A stretch of 64,000 nucleotides of DNA from Sphagnum compactum (Eukaryota; Bryophyta; Sphagnopsida; Sphagnales): contig OZ234503.1 in NCBI GenBank assembly GCA_965153455.1, forward strand, positions 1,736,001 through 1,800,000, given 5' to 3'. The translations under genes were made by a program, and so were the position numbers. This document shows, piece after piece, positions 1-12,152 of the stretch. Position 1 is the stretch's first letter. Every line of letters begins with the position of its first letter. The notes under the pieces are model-generated. The model ran no database searches, was not told where the DNA came from, and worked only from the letters and a program-made list of their open reading frames with translations.

Positions 1-3000
1 TTTGTCTTGGGTTATTTGAGTTCTTTTCAGTCCCAGGATTACTTTCCTCAGGTGCATTTCTTTGCAAGTATCTTCTTCAATAGCAGGATCTGGTAGGACG
101 TGTTTATAATCGTTCTGACAAATCTCTATGCTTTCAGACTGCTGAATTGCTGGGCAACTGGTCTTCAAGTTGATGGATTTAAACATTATTGTTCAAGGGC
201 TAAAAGGACCATTGTGATGTATATGACCCAGCACAGTTTTGTAAGAACGACAGTTCAGAGTCAAGGTCCAAAAGCTTATGTCAATGACATCTGACAATGT
301 GCTGGTGCTGGTGCTTGTTTGCTGCAGCAAAGGCAACTCCTGGAAGTAATCAAGGACACAGTTCTAGCACAGCTTGCTTACAAGTTCCCATCTCAGGTAA
401 TGATGGACTGCTCATGAAATTCCTTTTTCTCTCAGCATTCTTCAGAGACATCAAGTACTTTTGTGCTTCAAAAATAGTCATGTGAACCTTCAAATGTGGG
501 TTAATGAACTTGCTTTTGGGAGCAGGAAATTGAAATTTTGGAAAGTGCCTGAGACCCATTGGTAGTGGTTTTTGAGCTTGTGTTCTATGCATCCAGAGGA
601 TAGCCTACTATGCTGGTAGATTGTTTCCTCCTCTGGATCCAGATCACCATAACTCTGTGTGGTAAGTGGGAGCTGGTAAAGCAATCATCTGGTCAGTGAC
701 GTAAGCAACTCCCTGTGAACAAGGGTGGTGGACTGTCTTTCCACTGCAATATATGGATGCAAAGATAGGACAATGCACAATGATTTTCTCTGAAATACTC
801 TCCATCCCAGCCATGGGTAATACACTAGTTCTGCATTCTTTTGGTTCACAGTAGGGGTATGGTTGCAGGTGCAAATAGTTGATATGTTGTGTGGAACTCC
901 AGACAAGGATGCTTGCCAGGAAATAGTCTGACAGTGCACAGGTGGTGGGGGTACATTTTGAAAAGACAGGTGGTTGGAAGATCACACTACCAGACACCAA
1001 CCTGAATGATGTCAGTGACCAAGCTGCTGACCTCATAGTTGTATACCTTGCAAAATAAGGGCGTTTTAGAAGCCCAAGTTTTTAGACTATCAATTTTCCC
1101 AAAATTGTTTTGACCTTCCATCCAATAGCTTACCATTAATCCAAGCAACAAGTTAGTTTTCTCACTCAAAATTACTCATATACATATTCAAGTAGTTATG
1201 GGTACTCACCAGAATCAGTCTCTTGCTCATCCTCATGTGATCACATTTGGTGTCAATGAAGGTCTGGTGATGGCCATGGCAGAAATGGAAGAGGAAGCCA
1301 CTATACCAAACAGGTGACTACTGGCAAGGCTTGTCCTGGTCGGACAGGAGGCTCACAGTCTATTGAGTGGTGGCCTTCTAGTCGAATGCAATGACAGATC
1401 CAAGTTCTGGAATCTGCCAGAGCCTGAGGTGGGTCCAAGAACAGCATATTAAGTTATTTTATTTGCAGTGGATTACAGGAACTGAACAAGTGAATCAAGT
1501 TGTAGTGAACACACTCTTTCACTGTAGGTGAAGTATAGGTATTAATGATCACTTGGGTCTTGTCTCCGATTTTGATCAGCAACCTCTTCAATAATTCTAT
1601 AAATGGGACAACACAGAAAATAGCCTGTGAATTGACTGACAGTGTTTCTGAATATGTGGGAATTTGCAGGTAAATTTCTGTCAAAGATTTTTGGATCAAG
1701 ACCAGGTCCAGATGTGCACAAAAGATTGGCCAATGTCATTGCAGGACAGGATGAGGGAGCAGTGGTGAGCCAGGCCGTCCTCGCAATTCTAGAGCCCAGG
1801 CACTGTGTCCTAACCTAATTACCTGCAAGTAATCTTCAATGTGCTCATTTGTTTTCAGTTGTTTCTTGTGAACTTGGTTAATGGGGATATCAAGTTAAAA
1901 GACAGCAGTGCTTTTAGCAGTCATAAAAAATGGTGTTCCAGTAGTTCATTAGCTTGTGACCTTTGGGAGCTGAACATATGTTAATGATTTAAAGAAGTAA
2001 TCAACAACTCCATTCATGCTGAAATACAGAAGGGGGTCTAGATATGAAAATGGCTATTGAACCCACAAGATGACTTTTGAGCTCAATCCAGCTTTATTGA
2101 TCTTCATTGACCACGAGACTTTTGTGGAGATGATGCCAAAAATTTGCCACTCTTGAGGCACTTACATTGGAGCTGTGTTTGGGACAGGGAACAAAACAAA
2201 AGAAACCTCAACTTCTTCCAGTTCACCCAGGCATGTTTTTAGAAATGGTCACAAAAGTAAGCTTCACCTCACTCAGACATGATTATCAGGATGGTTATTA
2301 GCACTGGATCCATTGCAATACAACAGCAGTATTTTATTATGTGCATGCAAATGACTGCAGGAGAAGTAGAGTGTGAAATGGTCATCAGTAATGTGAAGTT
2401 TCTTTTTAGCAGTCATTTAGTTGGTTTTTGTGTAGAATATATTCTGACTTGGCCCTTGCACTGGGTTCTTGGAGGTATGTATGAGATAAAGGCTGCACTG
2501 GTGGAGTAGCCTTCCAGCAGCTTGAGTGGGTTAACACTTAATACCATTTTGCTTGCCTCCTGGTTTTTCTGTGCATGTTGCATACTCTGAAAATCTTAAG
2601 GTCAAATTCAACCAAGTTCCATATAAGTGTACTGCATAGATGGAATTTTTTTCATGGTTACCTGGCCCTCTGGGTTGACATCTTCTTTTCAGTTTGAGTC
2701 ATATATTGGCTATTCTGGATTAACCCAAAATGCGAAGAGATCTTATGGATTTTAGAGCTGCAGAGATTGCATCAGATTCTCGACCATCCACCTTTAATTC
2801 ACAGAGAAAAATCTCAAAATGCCCTTTTTGCAAAGGGTGGTTCAAAATGTTCTTGGATGCATTTTGGTGTCAAATTATGATTGTGTTTTGCAGAGTGATG
2901 TGATACTATACTTTCGTCAGGCATCAAGCCTGATTGGATTGAAATTGGGCCTCCAATTTGTAGCTGTAGAGATTAGGGAATTCCTAACAATGTGTCGCTT

Positions 3001-3900
3001 GTGAATCTAGTTAGTGGTGGCATTGTTGGCACAGTGATGGCTGATGCTGTCATCATAAGCACTATGATCCAGTGTGCTATGAACCTGGCCTGGCCTTGGA
3101 TTTCCCTTCTCAGTCTGATTGAGCACAAGATTTAGACATCATGCAACAACCAACTGAGATTGAGATGTTTCAGAAACACAAAGTGATAATCTTGTGCTTT
3201 GCTTGGGTTGCAGACATGGGAGAATATCCTGGGAGTTGAAAATGCGAAACTTTTTTCAAAAGGTGACATATCCTCTGTACTCAACCTACCACTGGCTACC
3301 CTGGTATGCACTTTGAAAAGGAAATTCATGAGTGGTGAATATATGGTACCTTGTGAGTTTCTACCAGGTTGAAAGGGCATATCATGATCAGTTGGGAATA
3401 CATATCTTACCCCAACATCTAGCCTTTCATACTGTTAATGCTTGATCGCTTAAAAACATGATAGTTGTACCTGAGGATGAAATAGGCTATGCTTAAGAAT
3501 GTCATGACATGTTCTGTACAGGTATTGGATGCAACTGGCAGGCAGGGTCAAGCAGGCATGTAGTTGAATAGGTAGAGAGTAGGACCAAGGATCTAGCCAA
3601 GCATAGATGAGCAGTTTGAGGTCAGAATTAGCGCACCATTAGGAGCAGCCACAGCAAGTGGCAGTTGTGGGTTGGGCACTTTTTCCCCACATGTTTAGAT
3701 TGGAATGGACAACCCAGCTTGTTTTGTGCAGCACACTCCTTCACTTCCTCTAGCGGTCTGCATCAACTACCAGCACCAAGAGAAGCATGTTGAACCTTAG
3801 AAGCATTCCTGAAAGCTGGGAATTTACAACTATTATACTTGGAACTTATTACTTTTGGATTAGTCTGCAGCACCTTCTGCTTTATTAACTCATAATAGGC
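1..3900. other. Unassigned stretch, no supported gene
   Basis: This stretch is less AT-rich than most of the window and has no low-complexity blocks. All open frames are short (130 codons or fewer), overlap on both strands and show no domain I recognise. It could be old intergenic DNA, intron sequence of a gene outside the window, or a badly decayed retroelement. I saw no long terminal repeats or polymerase motifs. Confidence 0.4.
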
Positions 3901-4683
3901 AACAGATTTTTGGTTCCGAAAAAACAAATTCATTGACGTAGGCAGGAAAAAACACTTTGAAAATGAATGTTCTGTGCAAATATAATTTCATTGAAATGGG
4001 ATGTGTGTGCAAAAAAATTTATTGTTAGAGGTACTTACATACTACAATGAACAGATCGGCGGTGTATGTATATATATGGAGATATATAGTACATATGTGC
4101 AGTTATGTGACTTATATAATTTGTAAAGCACTCAAAGAAAATGTGTAGTGTATTGCTGGTGAAGGAAGGAGCACAAAATGATGTAGAATTGTAACAAGAC
4201 TACTGGAAAGGAAAGTGGAAATGCAAATTACCAAGCCCAAAACAATGGATGGACATTGCTTCATTTACATTCTCATTTCTTGCTCGGAAAAATATTATTA
4301 TGACCAACACTAAAAGACTTAGTGACATTTGTGTGCAAAAAACATGAGCTCATGAAATAACAATTTTTGGACAATTTTCATTATCAACTCATGGGATGGG
4401 AAGTTTGTGATAGGCTATCAATTGTTTTTCTAGATCACGAAAATCAAAACAAGTCGCCTACTAAAATATAACCTTACATGTGTATTACGAACATTTTATG
4501 TTTCAAATCTTTGTAATGAAATTTCATTCATTTGTAGTTTGATTGCATTATTGATACTAGACATCATGACACAACAAATTTTATTTTTTTGGAACTATAA
4601 AATGGTAGATTACTTTTTTGGATACATGGATTCCACTAGGCTAATTCCTTAATTAGAAGATTTTAACTATTGTCATAGGAAAC

Positions 4684-4822
4684 AAAACTTGACATCAAAT
4701 CAAAGTTTGAATGTTGAATCTTTTTACTCTAGACTAGTTATTTGAAAAGGATGCAATTGTTTTCCTTATGATTCAAAACTTGACATCAAATCAGAGTTTG
4801 AATGTTGAATCTTTTAGACTCT
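4684..4822. repeat. Short direct duplication, about 91-bp offset
   Basis: A segment of about 40 bp beginning AAAACTTGACATCAAATC occurs at 4684 and again at 4775, with one A/G difference in the core. The DNA between the copies is unrelated AT-rich sequence. It is a local duplication with no coding potential. Confidence 0.75.
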
Positions 4823-5599
4823 ACAAAATATGATCACCAAGTTCTCAAAAACTCTACCCATTACAACACAATGTATCAATAGGAAAAAAGTTTGTAATAT
4901 ACTTAATATCAATAATGAAGAGGGGCCAAACCAATAAAAATCAAGGATTAAACAAAAGGCAAGGAATGAACCAATCTCCATTCTTTTCTATTCATGTGAT
5001 TAAAAGCATATGGGAACCAAGGCCAGATTGAATCAATGTTAAAATTACTAAAAGTGTCAAAAATCAAAAAAACTTTCCTTGATGGAAACATCCAATCACC
5101 AATGTTCAAACCTTAAAAGACCAATAGAAATAGCCACATGTGTGAAAGCACACTACATAGTTTGATACACATTACAATTTACACCAAAATAAAATTCCAT
5201 GCATATAGCTTGAGTACTTTGGAAGTTGACAACCTATTATTGCTAGTTGAAGCTTCAAGCATTTAAAACATCTACAATGTGCACCAACAAAAAAATCAAT
5301 CCATACAAGGTCTTCATTGCAAGACAATCATGAAATCAACTTTGTGCACCCCAAGTTTTTTTGTTTGCATGACCACCATTTGAAAAGGTTTGGCCATTTT
5401 TGGCCAACGTGCATTAGTATCATATCAACATTTTCTAGGACCATGCTTGATTTTCAACAATTCAAGACAAGATAACATGCTTTAAAAATCTCTTATAGGT
5501 CTCTCATGGTTAAAAAATGTAAAGTCGACAAAACATTGCACAATTTTTTTCTTGCTAAACCCCAAACCTTAATGGGTAATAAGTTGTATGTACAAAACA

Positions 5600-7140
5600 T
5601 GACTTCATGTTTGAAATACGTATGTGCATTTCTTGTTTTGATAAAACTCCCAAAATTTCACCCTTGACATAACAAAAGTGGTTTTACAGTTTCCTCTATG
5701 CTTCAATAGTTCAATTTTCGGGAACAACCATTTCTTTCTATCATCAATTGTTGAGCAAATTTTGCTCAAATGTAACCTGATTGTTTCAATTGGCACACTT
5801 AGCTGGTTGAGTGAGAATTTTGTCATTGTTGTGCATGGCAAACATGTGTGTTGCCACCAACCACATGTCCCACATGTGGACTTCCGACACCTATCTTTAA
5901 ACAATGTGTAGTTGGATGAAAGGTCCTGTAATGGGTGTTTATCCTCATATTGGGGGCCTTAGCTCCTATAATGTTTATTGACAATGACACACGGGGCAAT
6001 GAAATCAGCCTTTGTCCCAAACCACACCTTTGCAAACCACACAATTACATCATCTTGTGTAATCTAGCAATTGGGTTGTTTAGTGGAAGGAATTGGTGAA
6101 AAAGGTATTATAATTCCATGTTGCCATGTCTGGTTCTCCTAGTGTTCCATTCATGTTTTGTGACACATGCAATACACGACCTTCATCTTGATGGGTGATG
6201 CAACTTTGCAAGCAACCCATGTACAAGTTCTTATGCATTCCTCTTGCCTACCACTATTTAGACCTTTATTTTCATGAATCATAGGGACAACCTTGCTATC
6301 AGCTACAATTCAAACCAATAAATTTTATGCCATATCACCGACAAAAGTGATCCCCCGAGCATCACAACTACCCCTGTCCTTTACGAAGAACACGCAATAT
6401 GCGACTATGAGATGGACACCTCAAGTTCAAGATTCTCGAACTTTTTATAACAAACATTTTGTATCTTCACCATCCTTTCTAAATCACAATTCATGATGTT
6501 CTCCATGCCTTTAGCTATGGAAACCTCCCCCTTCACCTTCATGGCAATCTCGAAAGAGTACCTTAGCCACTTCTTTCGCCCAAATGTTTACAAGGTTACA
6601 CCGCCACTCCAAGTTGACACCTCCGAAACATGCACCATACCATTTTGAAAATGCACAACGTTTATTCCCAACAACAAACCTTTCACACGTTTCCAAGCCC
6701 ATGAATTGATGCTCTTATCCTTCTGCATTACAACTTGGTGAAATTACAATCGTAATAACAATGGGTTAGTTTCTTTGTTCAACTTTCTTGGCGTTGGTGC
6801 CGAAATAGTACCAAAGACTTCATTCAGCACCAAACCTAAATGAAAAATCACTCTTGTGATCTCCTTATCCCTTGCTGGTGTTACCCCTTGTGAATCCTCC
6901 ATTGTCATGCCATGCTCAAGTTCCATTGCAACAAATTACAAAACAATCAACTTGTCACGTCATGTTTCTGCCAATGTGAATTTACATAGGGAATGGGGTG
7001 TTGAAACCAAAACTTTTATCCATGGATCCACAACTTCTCTCATGCACATGTGTGCTTTAAGGTACACCTCCAAATGCCCATGCCCTCGTATGCATGCATA
7101 GCTATCACCTACACATTGGGTCAAATTGAACCAATAATTT
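5600..7140 (-). pseudogene. Coding-like relic fragments, identity unresolved
   Basis: Several minus-strand frames here look like degraded coding sequence rather than random AT-rich DNA: they are richer in Gly, Trp, Cys and charged residues than their surroundings. The frame near 6511-6702 contains VNIWAKEVAKVLF. An overlapping frame reads NGMVHVSEVS, which resembles the strand-turn region of S1 domains (usual form GLVHISELS). Stops and frame changes separate the pieces. A CACTA-type element starts immediately beyond, at 7146. I cannot name the parent gene. A relation to the S1 relic at 12 and 16 kb is possible but rests only on that short motif. Confidence 0.3.
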
Positions 7141-7145
7141 ATCAT

Positions 7146-8749
7146 CATTATAAGAAAACATGAATTTTCAAAAGGTCCAACTTGATTAAAATGTTCACAT
7201 TGACCAAGGGGGATGGTCATTTTGATTAAAAGCTAGGGCATGAAAAACATGAATTATTTGACTGAAACATTTGACTAAAATGACCTTTTGACCATGCAAC
7301 AAACCAAACATTCAGATGGTCAAAAAGGTCAGAGGTCCATCAAGATGACCACTTGGCTTAATCAAATTAACCATACTCAATGGCCATTATGATTTACAAT
7401 AAATCAAATTAATCATTCTAATTTGACACTTAATGAAATCAACCATACTAATTTGGTTACTTAACTTACAAGTTTATTTTGCTTTAAATACATACCAAAC
7501 TTAAGTTCATAACTAGATAGCCCTACGTTAGGCATATTACACCTCATAGATACTTATAAAGTTTAATAGGCTACCTACATACTACCTTTAAGCACATGTA
7601 GGTATTTGAATTTAGTACATTAATTAGCTAATGTTTATGAATTGATAGTTAATATTCAATCATTTATGATTGATATTTTATATAATTAAGTAGTCACCAA
7701 ATAAATGTTAATTAATTTATCCATCAACTTGTTGATCGATTAACTATTATTATCAAATTATCAAATTTATCTAATTTTTTGGCTAATACTTGACAATAAT
7801 TTATAATTATTAATTCATAGGAAATTACTATTAAATAATCAATAATCAGTAATTAAAAAATTTTAAATAAAGAATTAATAGTAAATTAGTATTATGGAAT
7901 GTTTAATATTTCATATTTCATAAGAAATATTCAATAATCAGCCATCTATATTGAATAAATATTAATTAATAGTAAATAATCATCAATTAATATTTAATTT
8001 AGTAAATCGTAAGAAATAATCAATTATTAATCATTGCTAATTTTTTTATTAATTATTTTTAATTGAGTTAATAACATGTAATAGCCTATTAGGCATAGGT
8101 ACCTACATGTTATCTAAATAAATACTTGGTACATACTATAACCTCTTACTTAGATAAGTAATACAAAATTATTGAAGTTCATTAATGAATGCTACAATAT
8201 GTACATCAAAACAGAAAATTCAATCAAATTTATTACAATATGATGACAAAAGTTTTCAACTTTTGAAGTGGTAGTCCAATGGTGAAGGCTTGACTCCTCA
8301 AAGTGAAGATGAGGAATTCATGTCCTCACACATACAACATTGGCTACTTAGGCTACCTCAGTTTTACGTGGCTTAGATAGCTAGCCTCGTAAGTAGGTCT
8401 AAGGTTGGTCACCTAGCCTAGGGGGCCTAAGCTAAATAAGGTAGGTAAGTAAATTATTTTATTTTATGTTGTACATTAATTATTAGGTAATATAGGTAAC
8501 TAAATTTATTAATAATAATAAATAATAATAATAATAATATCATATATAGTTATTATCAAAATATTGTTGACTAGGAAAAAAGACAATAAAAAAAACCAAC
8601 CAAAAAAAACCAATCAAAAAGACCTAATCAAAATGGTCATGTCGAAAACAACTTGTCCAAGATGACACCTTTGTCAAATAGGGTTTGGGCCATTTGGGGT
8701 ACATTTTGACCAATTTTCCTAGTTTAAAAAACCTTGTTTTCTTGTAGCG
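7146..8749. mobile_element. Decayed non-autonomous CACTA-like transposon (1.6 kb)
   Basis: The left end reads CATTATAAGAAAACA. The right end, in reverse complement, reads CGCTACAAGAAAACA. Both differ from the CACTACAAGAAAA-type terminus of plant CACTA (CMC) elements only by transitions, as expected from decay of methylated cytosines. The three flanking bases are CAT on the left (7143-7145) and CAC on the right (8750-8752), which would be a target duplication with one transition. Both subterminal regions carry GACCATTTTGATTA-type motifs in inverted orientation. The interior is AT-rich with CCTA/TAGG runs (7500-7620 and 8340-8460) and an AAT microsatellite. No transposase is visible, so the element would depend on an enzyme supplied from elsewhere. 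Confidence 0.6.
8509..8540. repeat. (AAT)n microsatellite
   Basis: About ten AAT units, with one imperfection, lie inside the 7146-8749 CACTA-like element. Confidence 0.9.
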
Positions 8750-8752
8750 CAC

Positions 8753-9745
8753 CAAATAGTTTGTAGGGGGCCCTTTCATTGGAACCTAGATGTTGAACAA
8801 ATGTTTTTTGCAACACTTTTTTTTTAAAAAAAAAATTGTAGTTGTCGATAGAACTTTCCCATCAACATGTCACATTTTTTTAATTTGAAAAAAAAATTAT
8901 AGACAATATTCATGCATATTTTATAATAGGTACATGTACACATCACATTGACATTGTTGCATCGTAATGTGGAAAGGTTGAAAGGGGGGGGAATCAATTG
9001 CCCCCTTGTTTTAAAAAAAACTAAATTTGATCTCTCACACCGTCCTTCATGGTATCGAAAGTATATATGTATGTATGACCTTAACCTTTTGCTAGTAATT
9101 GGGATCAATCTACTCAGAACATTGATTTAAAAAATTTGTCAAAATTTTTTTTTCCAATGGGTGGTTTGGGAATTGTGTATTTTAGAACGATTTAATAATA
9201 TTATTATTAGGTGAAATTCACATGACATTCGAATACATTCAACATGATGAAAAATGATATCATAAATGGCTGATATCATAAAGTATCACATATCATGTAT
9301 CACCGATTTATATACCCACAAAAACCTAAGTTAAAAAAACCCTTACAAAGACAAATGTACCAATGGCATGCAACAAAGTTGTTTATAATATTGTTCATGT
9401 GAGGAATTAACCCAATAAAAGTTCAATAAACCGTAAATATTTGTGAGAAATCATTCAAATTGACATAACCACCACATATGTCCTTAAAATGAACAAAACT
9501 CACTATGAAAAATCTAAGTTTGGTCATCAAGGGGTATGTGCTAGAAAACAACGGGAAGCAAAGGCTTTAACCCATTTTTCAGATTAATTTTACCATAAAT
9601 TTGGAATCCTTTTGTTTGAACTTTGAACTTCGATTGGAAACCTGAAAAAAATTAAAAAGTTTGGGGTGCCCCTTGCACACTAAATAATGCACACTATAAT
9701 TATCAAATGCATTCCAAACGATGCAAGTGCACACCCCTAATAAAT
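8753..9745. other. No gene seen
   Basis: AT-rich DNA with homopolymer runs (T/A runs near 8816-8835 and 8890, a G run near 8984). It contains only short open frames without recognisable domains. Confidence 0.5.
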
Positions 9746-9748
9746 TTG

Positions 9749-10165
9749 GTGGTTGATGGACAATAGAAACACTATGTGATGCCAAAATTTCCATGAGAAT
9801 AATGTTCGAGCACTTTGGGTGCCCAATATGTTATTCCCACGATGTTGATCATGCAATTATTTTATGTCACTGAAATTTTCACCGAATACAGGATCAACCG
9901 TCAATAGAACCATTATGCGATGCAAAAAATTTCACAAGAATAATGTCTAAGCACTTTCGGTGCCCAATACATTACTCCCACCACATTGATCACACAATTG
10001 TTTTATGCCACCAAAAATTTCATCAAAGACAAGATCAATTAACAATAGAATCATTGTGCAATGCCAAAATATTCATAATAATAATGTCCTAACACTACAA
10101 GGCTCAATACATCACTCCCACCATGTTGATCATGTAATTATTTCATGCCACCAAATACCATTCAA
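9749..10165. repeat. Degenerate 140-bp tandem repeat, about 3 units
   Basis: A unit containing GCCCAATACATTACTCCCAC followed by a GTTGATCA-like segment recurs at 9821, 9962 and 10102, so the period is 140-141 bp. Each unit also holds a CAATAGAAxCATTxTGxGATGC segment. The units differ at perhaps one base in five, so the array is old. Short frames crossing it are not credible genes. Confidence 0.75.
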
Positions 10166-10169
10166 ACAC

Positions 10170-11760
10170 TCCCCAAAAAATTGTAACATCTCAATTCCAA
10201 ACAATCCCCCAACATTATAACTCATTCAAGTTCGTCAAATATTTGAACACATAAGTGTTTTGAGCAAATGCCACACCATATTGGTTGCCACTTTGATTCT
10301 TCATTATGCAATGTAAAATTTTATTTGCACAAAAAATGAAGATGCCCACCATTTCTTGTCTTAAAATTAACTTTGAATTTTGGTATACAAAATGTCCCTA
10401 CTCCATCTACTTCCAATTCACCTTCTACAACATCACAACCACACGCCATCATAATTAAATAAAGGATTATTACAACTCAATGATAACCATAAAATAAAAT
10501 AAAATCACCCTAGATTTGATGATATACCTTCCTTCAACCATATAATAAAACACACATCATCATCATCCAAATTCGTGTGAAGATTTACTTCATAATTTTT
10601 TAAAAATTCACATGTACTGAATGGTGAACCATCCACATCCCTCCCCATCCATAATGTTGAACCTCCTTTGTTTGTCCTCCAAACTTTCCACTACTTTTGG
10701 AAAGGTACAAAATAAGACACTTTGGAGTTTGCTCACAATATTTACAAATTTTTCTTCCACTCTTGAGTCATGATGTTTATACTTGCATACTTGCATACAT
10801 GTAATTATGAGCACAATGGATTCACAATAATCCAAATGAAAATATCAGTACATGAAAAGTTACACAAATTGATTAAATATTGATCCATATCTTATTTTTC
10901 AAAAGTTACACATATCTAAATTACCAATTCTCCTCTCCACCAATGTAGTTGAAGACTTTACATTTTGAAATTGTATTGATTCCTCTTGAAGATCATAGTT
11001 TTGGATATAATGACATTTTGGTTTCTTTTATTTGAAAACATCCAAATAATTAAGCCCAAGTGGTAAATACTCCCTCCATGTGTCAAAATAATGTTCCTCC
11101 CCACCACATTGGAACCTTACATGCAAACATATGCAAACTTTAATCACAAGTGTATTTTAAAATAAACTTGATCTACGCTTTCAATTAATATCAAAAGAAA
11201 TGCAAATACTCACATCCATTTTGAAAAAGTGGTTGCAAAAGTTGTGTCTACTAATTTTGAACATGTTTCAAACCAACAACATGCATCATAATGACCTTGA
11301 AGGCAATCATGAAATGTCACATCACAAATTTGGTGCACACCATGTGATGACCCCTACCATCCCCTTCTATTTCTCATTGAAAAACATTAGAACCTTCAAA
11401 TAATGATAAAATTCTAACATGAAGTCAACAAGTTTTAAACATTGATTACCTATGTGGAAGTGTTTGAGCATATGTGTGTTTTTTGGTAATGTGGCAAATC
11501 AAAGATGAGTATTGTTGTTGTTATGCGAGCCTTCAATGTGTTTATTGTTCATGGAAAGATGTTTCCCACAACATGTGAAATAGTAATTAGATGTCCTTGA
11601 TAAAACCACAACCATTTCACGTCAATCAATAGGCATATATAACTTTTGTTTCTTCTATCCTCACACCATCCAAAAAAACATGATCAAATTCATGTAGATG
11701 ATCAATTTGAGGAATGAAAATTGTCAATAATTATAAGTGCACAAAGAAATTCTAGAATTG
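10170..11760. other. No supported gene
   Basis: AT-rich stretch with only short frames on both strands. It lies downstream of the S1-domain relic in that gene's direction of reading, so it may contain further unrecognisable exons or intron sequence. Confidence 0.4.
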
Positions 11761-11769
11761 AAATCATAA

Positions 11770-12081
11770 TATTATGGATTACCTTGCTAGACTCAAGTTT
11801 ATCAGCACTGTTATCGAATCCTCCTTTCAATTTTGTGACATTTTCCTTTGCTTGTCAAAAATGAATTAATGAAATTTATTTTTGGAAAATTGCAAGTAAC
11901 TTATCATACAATAACCAAATTTCAACAAAACATTAAAAAATTCGTTAATATATAAAATCTCTCGAGATAGCTTCTAATATACAAAGGTTTAACAACACAA
12001 CATATCACCAAGCATGAGCTCCAACTTTTTGGTGGATAATTTAATGAGCCATTTTTCCTTGTTTTGACTCAATATCATGAC
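11770..12081 (-). pseudogene. S1-domain gene relic, downstream exon pieces
   Basis: Reading the minus strand, an AG acceptor at 12083-12082 is followed by a frame containing WLIKLSTKKLELMLGDML and then a stop. This resembles the segment after the last S1 domain of plastid ribosomal protein S1-like proteins (general pattern ISLSTKxLExxPGDML). A second coding-like piece, KENVTKLKGGFDNSADKLES, ends at a good GT donor near 11770. The upstream S1-domain piece lies at 16350-16664. Between the two sits a 4.2-kb CACTA-like element, apparently inserted in the former intron. Frame breaks and the lack of a complete reading frame make this a pseudogene fragment. Assignment rests on one short motif plus its position. 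Confidence 0.5.
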
Positions 12082-12152
12082 CTACACAATTTTAAGAAAT
12101 GAATCATTACATATTTCACCAAATTTCATGTATGGAAATAATAATTATATCC

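Noticed and set aside
10093-10106. CACTACAAGG, a possible CACTA left end
   Set aside because: The equivalent positions in the other 140-bp units read GCACTTTCGG or GCACTTTGGG, so it is just a variant of the tandem unit.
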